The position numbers and the translations under genes are program-made. DNA of 64,000 bases, from the NCBI GenBank assembly GCA_964587105.1, contig CAZPKG010000013.1:1-64000 (forward strand), in the 5' to 3' direction. Of the stretch, positions 16,434 through 23,983 are shown in pieces (the stretch's first letter is position 1; every line of letters begins with the position of its first letter). The DNA comes from JABWCQ01 sp964587105 (GTDB taxonomy: Bacteria; Electryoneota; RPQS01). The notes below the pieces were generated by a model. The model was not told the origin of the DNA, made no database searches, and saw nothing but the letters and a program-made list of their open reading frames with translations.

Positions 16434-17096
16434 GTGCCCAAACGCTTTTATCTCAAATCAGACTTATCGACCGCTAAGCCAGCCCGTCGCTATCCGCGCT
16501 GGACGTACTGGGTTTATTGGCTCATTTTGGGTGGAAGCCTTGTTTGGGCGTTGAGCACGTTTGACTTTTCTGGAGCGCAACAGTCCGACGCATCTTTGAG
16601 ACGACAATCGATTGGCTCTACGGAAACAAGCACGAAGCTCGCTCCGGTGGTGGAAGCCGAACCGGAAGAACCAGTAGTAGTCTCGATTGTCCGGGATACG
16701 AGCGAGGTCATTCCCCCGGATACGGTTAGAATTGCCAAGGCGGAACCCGAAACGCTTGAGAAAACTGAATCGGTTCGCAAGGAAAGAGTTGCGGTGGCGC
16801 TGCCGACGATTACGCTTTTTAACGGCTGCGGTGTCAAAGGAATAGGAGCGCGCGCCAAAACGGCGCTGGAGCGGATGGGCTTTGAAGTCGTTGAAGTGCG
16901 GAATGCGCGCAATTATGACTACAAGAAGAGCGAGGTTCTTGACCGCCGCGAGAATTTGGAAATGGGCAAACTGCTGGCGGACTCTTTGGGGATCCCCAAG
17001 CAACTTGCAGCATGGGATACAACAAGAAGTGATCGCGATGCGGATGTGTCGCTAATCGTAGGTTCTGATTTCCGGAAGCTACGTTGGAAAATTTAA
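16434..17096 (+). CDS. Membrane-anchored LytR C-terminal-domain protein
   Basis: A 220-residue protein with one membrane span near the N-terminus (about residues 22-40, WTYWVYWLILGGSLVWALS), an acidic Pro/Val-rich linker, and a C-terminal LytR_C-type domain (about 120-220). That domain starts ITLFNGCGVKGIGARAKTAL and ends DVSLIVGSDFRKL. The domain occurs alone or behind LytR-CpsA-Psr ligases and is linked to cell-wall metabolism, but no ligase domain is present here. The start is a GTG at 16434 directly after the terminator, with no clear ribosome site. rsfS follows after 24 bases, as LytR_C or LytR genes often precede rsfS in other bacteria. Confidence 0.8.
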   Translation: MPKRFYLKSDLSTAKPARRYPRWTYWVYWLILGGSLVWALSTFDFSGAQQSDASLRRQSIGSTETSTKLAPVVEAEPEEPVVVSIVRDTSEVIPPDTVRIAKAEPETLEKTESVRKERVAVALPTITLFNGCGVKGIGARAKTALERMGFEVVEVRNARNYDYKKSEVLDRRENLEMGKLLADSLGIPKQLAAWDTTRSDRDADVSLIVGSDFRKLRWKI

Positions 17097-17120
17097 GTAA
17101 ATAGAGTTTGGAGCACACGA

Positions 17121-17729
17121 CTGAGCACGGTTAGCCCTTTCGAAATTGCCAAGCAAGCAGCTTTGGCGGCCTTGGAGAAGAAAGCTGAGAACGTCCGGAT
17201 TCTTGATCTTACGAAACTCGATACGGTGACGGATTTTTTCGTTGTTTGTACGGGTGAAGTGAATCAGCAGGTTCGGGCAATAGCAACGCACATTGAAAAA
17301 AGCGTACGCGACAAGCTGGGGGAAAAGGTCTATCACAAAGAGGGCATGGACTCACTAAACTGGGTGCTTGTTGATTTTGTGGACGTGGTCGTGCATGTGT
17401 TTCGTCCGAGCTTTCGTGACTACTACAGGCTGGAAGATTTATGGAGCGATGCGGACGTGATCGAGGTGAGTGACGAAGACGGATTTGTCACCGTTCCGGC
17501 AATGGGTAAACCGCCGAAAAAGTCAGTCAAGAAAGCCGTCAAGAAGAAGGCCGCAAAGAAAGTCGCCAAGAAGCCAGCCAAGAAAGCCGCAAAGAAGTCT
17601 GCCGGCACGTCAGTCAGCAAGACTGCTCCGAAGAAGAAGACCGTGAAGAAGGTGGTCAAGAAAGCGGCGAAAAAGGTTGTCAAGAAGGCCGCAAAGTCTC
17701 CGGCCAGCAAGAAGAAATCAAAGTCGTGA
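17121..17729 (+). CDS. rsfS: Ribosomal silencing factor RsfS with histone-H1-like tail, probable CTG start
   Basis: RsfS (YbeB/Iojap) binds ribosomal protein L14 and blocks subunit joining when nutrients are scarce. The core contains KKAENVRILDLTKLDTVTDF, then QVRAIATHIEK and WVLVDFVDVVVHVF. No ATG, GTG or TTG lies in frame before TTG at 17163, and that start would cut into the first helix and has no ribosome site. CTG at 17121 gives the normal family N-terminus MSTVSPFEIAKQ and has GGAG at 17110-17113 with a 7-base gap, so I start there. From about residue 130 the protein carries a Lys/Ala-rich tail of about 70 residues (repeats such as KKAAKKVAKKPAKKAAKK), unlike normal RsfS of about 110-130 residues. 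Its stop overlaps argS. Confidence 0.85.
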   Translation: MSTVSPFEIAKQAALAALEKKAENVRILDLTKLDTVTDFFVVCTGEVNQQVRAIATHIEKSVRDKLGEKVYHKEGMDSLNWVLVDFVDVVVHVFRPSFRDYYRLEDLWSDADVIEVSDEDGFVTVPAMGKPPKKSVKKAVKKKAAKKVAKKPAKKAAKKSAGTSVSKTAPKKKTVKKVVKKAAKKVVKKAAKSPASKKKSKS

Positions 17730-19366
17730 AGCGGGTGCACGCACATTTAGCGCAAGCGATTGAACAAGCGCTCGTGCAGATGGGGGTTGGCTCTCCGCTC
17801 GTAACGCTCGAAAAGCCGCGCGATCCGGCGCACGGTGATATTGCGACGAATGTGGCGTTGGTACACGCGAAACAGCTTGGCAAATCGCCGCGACTGATTG
17901 CGGACGGGCTTGTGAGTTCAATGAAACTCGATCCTGACTTGGTTAAGTGTGAAGGCGTCGCCGGGCCTGGTTTCATCAATTTTCGGTTTGCCGACGCTTA
18001 CTTGCAGTCGATTGCGGAACTTGCATTTCGGACGAAGGACTCATATGGCACGACGAACGACTTAAGCAGCAAGCGCGTGTTGATTGAATTTGTGTCGGCC
18101 AATCCGACTGGGCCGCTCAATGTAGTAAGTGCGCGGGCGGCTGCGGTTGGAGATAGCTTGACAAGAATCTTTCGAGCGTTGGGTGCAGAGTGTCACTCTG
18201 AGTTCTATGTCAACGATGCCGGGAACCAGGTAGAATTGTTGGGACAGTCAACGCTCGCTCGCTACTTGTCACTTCTTGGTCATGAAACCGAGATTCCGGA
18301 GGGTGGCTATCATGGCGAGTACATTTCAGACTTTGCGCAGCAGCTTGTTACCGAATACGGCGATAAGTACCTGAAGATTGACCCAACGTTAGCTGCAGAT
18401 GAGTTGGGCCGCATGGCGATCGAACGCCACATCGAAATGCACCGGAAATCGCTTGCGAATTTTCGAGTGACAATGGATCAGTGGTTTCGCGAAAGCGCTT
18501 TACGTGCATCGAATGCGGAATGGGATGCTTTCAAAGTTCTTGATGATCGTGGAGCGATTTTTGAGAGAGATGGTGCAAAGTTCGTGCGCACGTCGGAGTA
18601 CGGAGACGGACAAGATTGGGTTGTGGTGACATCCCAGGGAAAGCCGACCTACTTCCTGCCGGACATCGCCTACCATTGGGATAAGTTTCGACGCGGATAT
18701 GATCACATCATTGACATACTGGGGCCGGATCATCATGCCTACATAACGAAGATGGCGGCAGCGATGTCGGCGCTTGGTGAAGATGCAAAGCGGCTCGAAA
18801 TAATGCTTTTGCAGCACATCAATCTACTGCGCGACGGCGAACCTGTCAAGATGTCCAAGCGCGCAGGTCAGATTATTGAAATGGATGAGCTTCTGGACGA
18901 AGTTGGAATTGATGCGGCGCGCTATTTCTTTTTGCTCCGTCGCACGTCAACGCCGCTCGATTTTGACATTGAGCTTGCCAAACGCCAGTCAGACGATAAT
19001 CCGGTCTTTTATGTTCAATATGCCCACGCGCGAATCGAGTCGATTTTCAAACGCGGCGGGGTGGACGTGCCTCAATCGCCTGAGCATTTGGAATTGCTCA
19101 CGCATCCGGAAGAGCTAACATTACTTCGGCGCCTTCGTGAATTAGGGGACGTGATGAACGAATGCGCATTTAGCCGCGATCCGCACGCAATGACCGTGTG
19201 GCTGCGGGAAGTAGCGGCGCAGTTTCACAGGTTCTATCACCACTGCCGTGTGTTGACGACGCCGGCGGAATTGCAAACGGCGCGGTTATGTTTGTGCCGC
19301 GCGACACAAATCGCTCTGCAACACGGATTGGCGTTGTGCGGAGTATCAGCACCTACGGAGATGTAA
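17726..19366 (+). CDS. argS: Arginyl-tRNA synthetase with altered HIGH motif
   Basis: Charges tRNA-Arg. The 546 residues cover the family: N-terminal Arg-tRNA recognition domain (about residues 1-90), Rossmann catalytic core, KMSKS motif VKMSKRAGQ (about 373) and the C-terminal DALR anticodon-binding domain ending near 546. The class I HIGH signature, usually PLHVGHAR here, reads GPLNVVSARAAAVGD (about 131-145), so both histidines are replaced. The rest of the active site looks intact and the frame is unbroken, so it is likely functional. It starts with GTG overlapping the rsfS stop by 4 bases. Confidence 0.95.
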   Translation: MKRVHAHLAQAIEQALVQMGVGSPLVTLEKPRDPAHGDIATNVALVHAKQLGKSPRLIADGLVSSMKLDPDLVKCEGVAGPGFINFRFADAYLQSIAELAFRTKDSYGTTNDLSSKRVLIEFVSANPTGPLNVVSARAAAVGDSLTRIFRALGAECHSEFYVNDAGNQVELLGQSTLARYLSLLGHETEIPEGGYHGEYISDFAQQLVTEYGDKYLKIDPTLAADELGRMAIERHIEMHRKSLANFRVTMDQWFRESALRASNAEWDAFKVLDDRGAIFERDGAKFVRTSEYGDGQDWVVVTSQGKPTYFLPDIAYHWDKFRRGYDHIIDILGPDHHAYITKMAAAMSALGEDAKRLEIMLLQHINLLRDGEPVKMSKRAGQIIEMDELLDEVGIDAARYFFLLRRTSTPLDFDIELAKRQSDDNPVFYVQYAHARIESIFKRGGVDVPQSPEHLELLTHPEELTLLRRLRELGDVMNECAFSRDPHAMTVWLREVAAQFHRFYHHCRVLTTPAELQTARLCLCRATQIALQHGLALCGVSAPTEM

Positions 19367-19368
19367 TT

Positions 19369-20322
19369 TTGGCACGCACGGAATCAAAGAGAGTTCGTAA
19401 ATTGAGCGGCGCGGTTTCGCCGGATGTTGTCGTTGTCGGCAGTGTTGCCATCGACGTGTTGCACACGCCGACTGTTGAGGGGAAAGTCGTGTTAGGCGGA
19501 TCGGCATTTCATTTTTCGAATGCCGCATCGCGTTTTGCATCCGTCGGCATGGTCGGCGCAGTCGGAGAAGACTACCCCTTCGAACAAGCAGAATTCTTGC
19601 GCCGTCGCGGAGTGGATTTCGGCGGTGTCGAAGTTAAGCCGGGGCAAACGTTTTTGTGGGAAGGACGTTATCACGAAGGGTTTCGCACGCGTGAAACGAT
19701 TCGCACCGAGCTTGGCGTGTTTGAGCATTTTTCGCCAAATCTTCCTGAGTCTTACCGCAAACCTGAAATACTTTTTCTTGCCGCAATCGAACCTCGTTTG
19801 CAGTTGGACGTTTTGAAGCAAGTGGAGCGCCCCAAGTTGGTCGCGATAGATACGTTTAAGCTTTGGATCGACATCGCCCGTCAGGATTTCTTGAAGGTGC
19901 TGAAGAAAGTTGACCTTTTATTCGTTGACGAATTTGAAGCGCGTTGGTTAACTGAAGCTTCGAGCTTGACGGCCGCCGCGCGTGAGTTGTTGACGATGGG
20001 ACCCAAGTGGGTCATCGTCAAGAAAGGCGAGCACGGCAGCTTCCTCGTTGGCCCGAATGGGCTATTCATGTCGCAAACGTATCCCGTGAACGAAGTGATT
20101 GATCCGACCGGCGCAGGAGATTCATATGCAGGCACTCTGCTTGGTTATCTTGCCGCCTGCAAGGAAGTGACTGACACAAACATTCGCCGCGGAATGCAGT
20201 GGGCGAGTGTGATCGGTTCATTTTATGTTGAAGGCTTTGGGCCGGACGGATTAAAGGATCGTACGCGTTCGGAATTGATTGATCGCCATCGCAGGCTCGG
20301 GGTGATGACGCGCGTTCCATGA
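19369..20322 (+). CDS. PfkB-family sugar or nucleoside kinase
   Basis: A 317-residue ribokinase-fold kinase. It starts with the strand PDVVVVGSVAIDVLHTP and the lid region VVLGGSAFHFSNAASRF. It ends with the PfkB signature DPTGAGDSYAGTLLGYLA (about residues 245-262), which holds the catalytic Asp and anion hole; VIVKKGEHGSFLVG precedes it. An open frame runs far back into argS, but TTG at 19369 has GGAG 8 bases upstream and lies just after the argS stop, so it is the likely start. It overlaps mtnA by 4 bases; this suggests a nucleoside or methylthio-sugar substrate, but the specificity cannot be read from the sequence. Confidence 0.88.
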   Translation: MARTESKRVRKLSGAVSPDVVVVGSVAIDVLHTPTVEGKVVLGGSAFHFSNAASRFASVGMVGAVGEDYPFEQAEFLRRRGVDFGGVEVKPGQTFLWEGRYHEGFRTRETIRTELGVFEHFSPNLPESYRKPEILFLAAIEPRLQLDVLKQVERPKLVAIDTFKLWIDIARQDFLKVLKKVDLLFVDEFEARWLTEASSLTAAARELLTMGPKWVIVKKGEHGSFLVGPNGLFMSQTYPVNEVIDPTGAGDSYAGTLLGYLAACKEVTDTNIRRGMQWASVIGSFYVEGFGPDGLKDRTRSELIDRHRRLGVMTRVP

Positions 20323-21317
20323 GCAAAGTCACTCCGCTAAAGTGGGAGAACGGCGAGTTGCTCATTCTTGATCAACGGCTATTGCCTGGTCAAGTCAAAT
20401 GGATCACTGCGCGTTCTGTGGATAAAGTCGCTTTAGCGATTGAGGAACTCGCGGTACGGGGAGCGCCGGCGATTGGAATCGCGGCGGCGTATGGGGTTGC
20501 TATTGCCGGGGGTGCTAAGAATGCTTCACAAGAGTCAGTGCGATCGGCGATTGAACGCTTGCGAGTAACTCGACCGACGGGTTTTAACCTGTTCTGGGCG
20601 CTCAAGCGGATGAGCGAGTGTCTGGAGAGTTCGTCAAAATGTTCCGTCACTCGATTGGTTCGTGAAGCGAAGGCGATTCACAAAGAAGATTCCGATGCGT
20701 GTTTGGAAATGGGGAAGTTCGGCGCCGAGTTAATCAGCAACGGCGAGACCGTGCTAACCTATTGCAACACGGGCGCGCTGGCGACGGGTGGAATTGGCAC
20801 GGCATTGGGTGTCATTCGCACTGGATACAAGGCAAAAAAAGTTCGTAGCGTTTATGCCTGCGAAACCCGGCCCGTCGGACAAGGAGCGCGCCTCACCGTA
20901 TGGGAATGTGTGCAGGAGAAAATTCCCGTCACGCTGATTTGCGACAACATGGTCGCGGCGCTGATGTCCGCAGGAAAGGTTCAGCGCGTGTTAGTTGGAG
21001 CGGATCGAATTACGCGCAACGGAGACACGAGTAACAAGATCGGAACTTGCGGCGTAGCGATGCTCGCTCACCAATTTGGTATTCCATTTCACGTGGTGGC
21101 GCCAAGCTCGACATTTGATACGCAACTTGCTGACGGAAGCGAAATAAAGATTGAAGAGCGCTCGCCGGGTGAAATCCTGCGCGCGACGCTCGGTTTGGAG
21201 AAACTTGCGGGAGTCAAGGTTTGGAATCCTGCCTTTGACGTGACGCCCGCGAAATACATTACTTCGATCATCACGGAGCGTGGTGTTTATCGCCCACCGT
21301 ACGCATTCTCGAAGTAG
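20319..21317 (+). CDS. mtnA: S-methyl-5-thioribose-1-phosphate isomerase
   Basis: Converts methylthioribose-1-phosphate to methylthioribulose-1-phosphate in methionine salvage. The 332-residue protein has the family core: AVRGAPAIGIAAAYGVA (about residues 46-62), the catalytic Cys in TYCNTGALATGGIGTALG (about 147-164), VYACETRPVGQGARLT, and VGADRITRNGDTSNKIGT (about 227-244) with the catalytic Asp. Its ATG overlaps the kinase stop by 4 bases. Other salvage genes (mtnK, mtnB, mtnD) are absent from the window, so it could also act on related ribose-1-phosphates. Confidence 0.94.
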   Translation: MSKVTPLKWENGELLILDQRLLPGQVKWITARSVDKVALAIEELAVRGAPAIGIAAAYGVAIAGGAKNASQESVRSAIERLRVTRPTGFNLFWALKRMSECLESSSKCSVTRLVREAKAIHKEDSDACLEMGKFGAELISNGETVLTYCNTGALATGGIGTALGVIRTGYKAKKVRSVYACETRPVGQGARLTVWECVQEKIPVTLICDNMVAALMSAGKVQRVLVGADRITRNGDTSNKIGTCGVAMLAHQFGIPFHVVAPSSTFDTQLADGSEIKIEERSPGEILRATLGLEKLAGVKVWNPAFDVTPAKYITSIITERGVYRPPYAFSK

Positions 21318-21357
21318 AGTTTTCAGGATTCAGTTTCAACATGCAATGAGATCGAAC

Positions 21358-22581
21358 ATGAAGCGCACTTTTACTTTTGTGATCCTCGTATTGGCCTGCA
21401 CTTCGCTCGCAATGGCGGGAATGGAGTTGACGTCGGCCAAGATTTACAGAAAGCAGAACGAAATTGTCAAGGCGATGGAATTCTACGATCAAGCCGTTGC
21501 CAAGGAGCCTGACAACGCAGAAGCGGTGTTTGAGCGCGGAGAGTTGTTGGGGATAATCGCGATGGATCAGGCGCAGGTTGGCGTGCGCAAGAAAGTTGCC
21601 GGGGACGTTGACGATCCTCAATTGGCGGTGCTTGAGAGAATGGTAAAGGATTTTGACGCCGTGCGCGCAATGGCCGCAGGCGGAGACAAAAAAGCTCAGA
21701 AGTATGAGAAGAAGATCAAGACGATCTCTGAAGGCTACTGGTGGGAGTTCTACAGCAAAGCTGTCGGAGCGGATTCATCGTATCGCGCGATGGAAAAGTC
21801 CGGGAGCATGGAAAACGCCAATGCCGTGGTCGAGTCGGGGTTGAAATCTGCATCAGTCGCAATCAAGATTGATCCGCAGCATTGGAGCAGCCGCTTTGTG
21901 TTTGCACAATTGCGCGGTTTTCAAGCCAAAGACGAGGGATTTGTCAATGCGTGGCACGAGGCCATTGCGGCGCTTGACAATTCTGACTTGAAAACGAAAG
22001 ACCCTGACAACTACAAGAATAATCGCTATTACGCGCAGTTGCAGTTGATCCAGAACTACTATGCGAAGGAAGATTACGCCAAGACGCTTGAGGCTGCTGA
22101 TCTGATGCTCGCGGACGATCCGGCTTCTGTTGAAGCTGTTCAATACAAGGCATTCGCGCTCGCGACAATGGCAAGTGACGAGAAGCGATCCGTGAGTGAG
22201 CGCGACTCGTTAAAGCGTGTGGCGTTAGGCGCATTGGAAAATGCGAAGACGTCGAATCCGGACGATGAGAATATTCTGTTCTACATAGGCCAATTCAATT
22301 TGCAGCTTGCGGATACGGCTGCGGCGCTGGCCGCCTTTGACAATTTTCTCGAGCGAGCGCCGGACGACCGCGACGTTTTGTTCACGCAGGGACTGATCTA
22401 TCTGGAAGGTGAAAAGTTCGGCAACTTGGACAAAGCTGTCGAGAAGTTTGGTGCGATTACTTCAAAGAACGCAGAAGACGGTGCAGCATGGATTAACTAC
22501 GGTATTGCTTTGATTCGACAAGGCAAGACCGCAGAAGGCAGCGAAGCGATGAAAAAGGGCGAATCGTTATCGGGCAAGTAA
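21358..22581 (+). CDS. Exported TPR-repeat protein
   Basis: About 407 residues starting MKRTFTFVILVLACTSLAMA, a clear signal peptide; an in-frame extension to 21280 lies in the leader and has no good ribosome site. The mature part is built of TPR helix pairs (KAMEFYDQAVAKEPDNAEAV, then TLEAADLMLADDPASVEAVQ, then ALAAFDNFLERAPDDRDVLF). It is expected in the periplasm as a scaffold. No enzymatic domain is visible. It sits between mtnA and uppS with a 40-base gap after mtnA, so it may start a new transcript. Confidence 0.85.
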   Translation: MKRTFTFVILVLACTSLAMAGMELTSAKIYRKQNEIVKAMEFYDQAVAKEPDNAEAVFERGELLGIIAMDQAQVGVRKKVAGDVDDPQLAVLERMVKDFDAVRAMAAGGDKKAQKYEKKIKTISEGYWWEFYSKAVGADSSYRAMEKSGSMENANAVVESGLKSASVAIKIDPQHWSSRFVFAQLRGFQAKDEGFVNAWHEAIAALDNSDLKTKDPDNYKNNRYYAQLQLIQNYYAKEDYAKTLEAADLMLADDPASVEAVQYKAFALATMASDEKRSVSERDSLKRVALGALENAKTSNPDDENILFYIGQFNLQLADTAAALAAFDNFLERAPDDRDVLFTQGLIYLEGEKFGNLDKAVEKFGAITSKNAEDGAAWINYGIALIRQGKTAEGSEAMKKGESLSGK

Positions 22582-22601
22582 GTTTATCGCGTGACGACTT
22601 G

Positions 22602-23306
22602 ATGACTTCTTCGAGCGATCTGAATGTCCCCCGGCACGTTGCAGTAATCATGGACGGCAACGGGCGTTGGGCGGCGGCGCGCGGTTTGACGAAAATCGCG
22701 GGCCACAAAGAGGGAGTGAAATCCGCTCGGGAAATCGTGCGAGTCTCCGGCGAAATTGGCGTGCAGTATCTAACGCTCTACACGTTTTCGACCGAAAATT
22801 TCCGGCGTTCAAGAATGGAAGTTGACGCGCTGATGACTTTGCTTGTGACGACGATTGGCAAGGAAGTGCGAAACCTGCACGAGAACAACGTGCGGCTAAG
22901 CGTAATCGGCAGGCTTGACAAGATTGCTGGCACCACTCGGCGCGCACTGGAAGCCGCAGTCAGCAAACTCGAACATAACACCGGACTGCATTTGGTTTTA
23001 GCAATTGCCTATGGCTCGCGGCAGGAGATTCTTGACGCGGTCAATTCGCTGACGAGCGCGCAAGCCGGTGAGATTACTGAAGAGCAGCTTACTAAGGCGC
23101 TTTACACGTCTGAAATTCCCGACCCGGATTTGATCATCCGTACGTCGGGTGAAATGCGACTCTCCAATTTCTTGTTATGGCAGGCGGCGTATGCGGAGTT
23201 GGTTGTTACGCCGACATTGTGGCCGGATTTTAGGCGAGAACAGTTTATGCAGGCGATAGAAGAGTACTCAGGACGCGAACGGCGTTACGGCGCAAGAACA
23301 ACTTAA
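22602..23306 (+). CDS. uppS: Isoprenyl transferase (undecaprenyl diphosphate synthase)
   Basis: Makes the C55 lipid carrier by cis-condensation of IPP onto FPP. The 234 residues show all motifs: VAVIMDGNGRWAAARGL (about residues 13-29, catalytic Asp and P-loop-like Asn-Gly-Arg), GHKEGVKSAREIV, YLTLYTFSTENFRRS (about 59) and the C-terminal DLIIRTSGEMRLSNFLLWQ (about 172) with Arg and Ser for IPP binding. TTG-ATG lies at 22599-22604 and the ATG at 22602 is taken. In many bacteria cdsA and dxr follow, but here dxr lies 12 kb further on and cdsA is not in the window. Confidence 0.97.
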   Translation: MTSSSDLNVPRHVAVIMDGNGRWAAARGLTKIAGHKEGVKSAREIVRVSGEIGVQYLTLYTFSTENFRRSRMEVDALMTLLVTTIGKEVRNLHENNVRLSVIGRLDKIAGTTRRALEAAVSKLEHNTGLHLVLAIAYGSRQEILDAVNSLTSAQAGEITEEQLTKALYTSEIPDPDLIIRTSGEMRLSNFLLWQAAYAELVVTPTLWPDFRREQFMQAIEEYSGRERRYGARTT

Positions 23307-23314
23307 GACACTCA

Positions 23315-23977
23315 ATGAATTGGGCAGAGAGATTTAGCGGCGCGGAATACGGATTCGTTCAAGAACGGCCTTACCCTGTCGCGTCACCAGTGAACGTCGA
23401 AGCATTGGCTGAAATCGTTCACGAGTGCGCGGAGCAGAACTGGCGCGTGTTGCCGCTTGGACAGGGCAGTTCGTTCCCACCAAATTTCTCGTTGCGTTCA
23501 GACCGCACATTTGCAATTACTACATCGAAGCTACGCGACATTTCTCGTCTTTCAAACGGGCGGACATATTGTCAACCCGGACTGGCAATTCAGAAAGTGT
23601 TACTGGCCGACCAGCCGTTGCAGCGAAAGACGATGGGAGGATTGATTTGCGGAGCGGGCGATTTGCCGACGCGAAATGCTGCGCGAACTTTTTGGCAAAC
23701 GGTGCAATGTGTCGAGTTGATTGACTCTAAAGGCCGAACTGTCGTTCTGCCCGGACCTGCTTCGGCGCAATATGCTTTGGGCGCGTCCGCATCGGTGTTG
23801 CTTGAATCGCGCGGCAAAGTCGGGATCATTGTCGGCATCGAGTTTTGTGCGGATGAATTGCCGTTGCAGTTGGGTCCGAAGAAACTTAGTTCGACCTCAA
23901 CGGAGAATCTCGCGTCGCCGATCAGCAGGCAGGTGAGCGTACGCAGCGCCGATGCGTTGTCATTATTTGATTGGTAA
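23315..23977 (+). CDS. FAD-binding (PCMH-type) domain protein, single domain, GlcE-like
   Basis: A 220-residue protein that matches only the FAD-binding half of glycolate oxidase/PCMH enzymes: VLPLGQGSSFPPNF (the pyrophosphate loop, about residues 46-59), YCQPGLAIQKVL, KTMGGLICGAGDLPTRN and GPASAQYALGASASVLLESRG. The C-terminal cap domain that holds the substrate site in GlcD-type oxidases is missing; the length is close to that of GlcE, which carries only this domain. No glcD or glcF is nearby. It lies 8 bases after uppS and 6 before tamB, so it is probably co-transcribed with the envelope block. Substrate unknown. Confidence 0.75.
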   Translation: MNWAERFSGAEYGFVQERPYPVASPVNVEALAEIVHECAEQNWRVLPLGQGSSFPPNFSLRSDRTFAITTSKLRDISRLSNGRTYCQPGLAIQKVLLADQPLQRKTMGGLICGAGDLPTRNAARTFWQTVQCVELIDSKGRTVVLPGPASAQYALGASASVLLESRGKVGIIVGIEFCADELPLQLGPKKLSSTSTENLASPISRQVSVRSADALSLFDW

Positions 23978-23983
23978 TGCGCC

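Noticed and set aside
19198..19368. Long N-terminal extension of the PfkB kinase reaching into argS
   Set aside because: It overlaps the conserved argS C-terminus; TTG 19369 with GGAG 8 bases upstream gives a normal family N-terminus.
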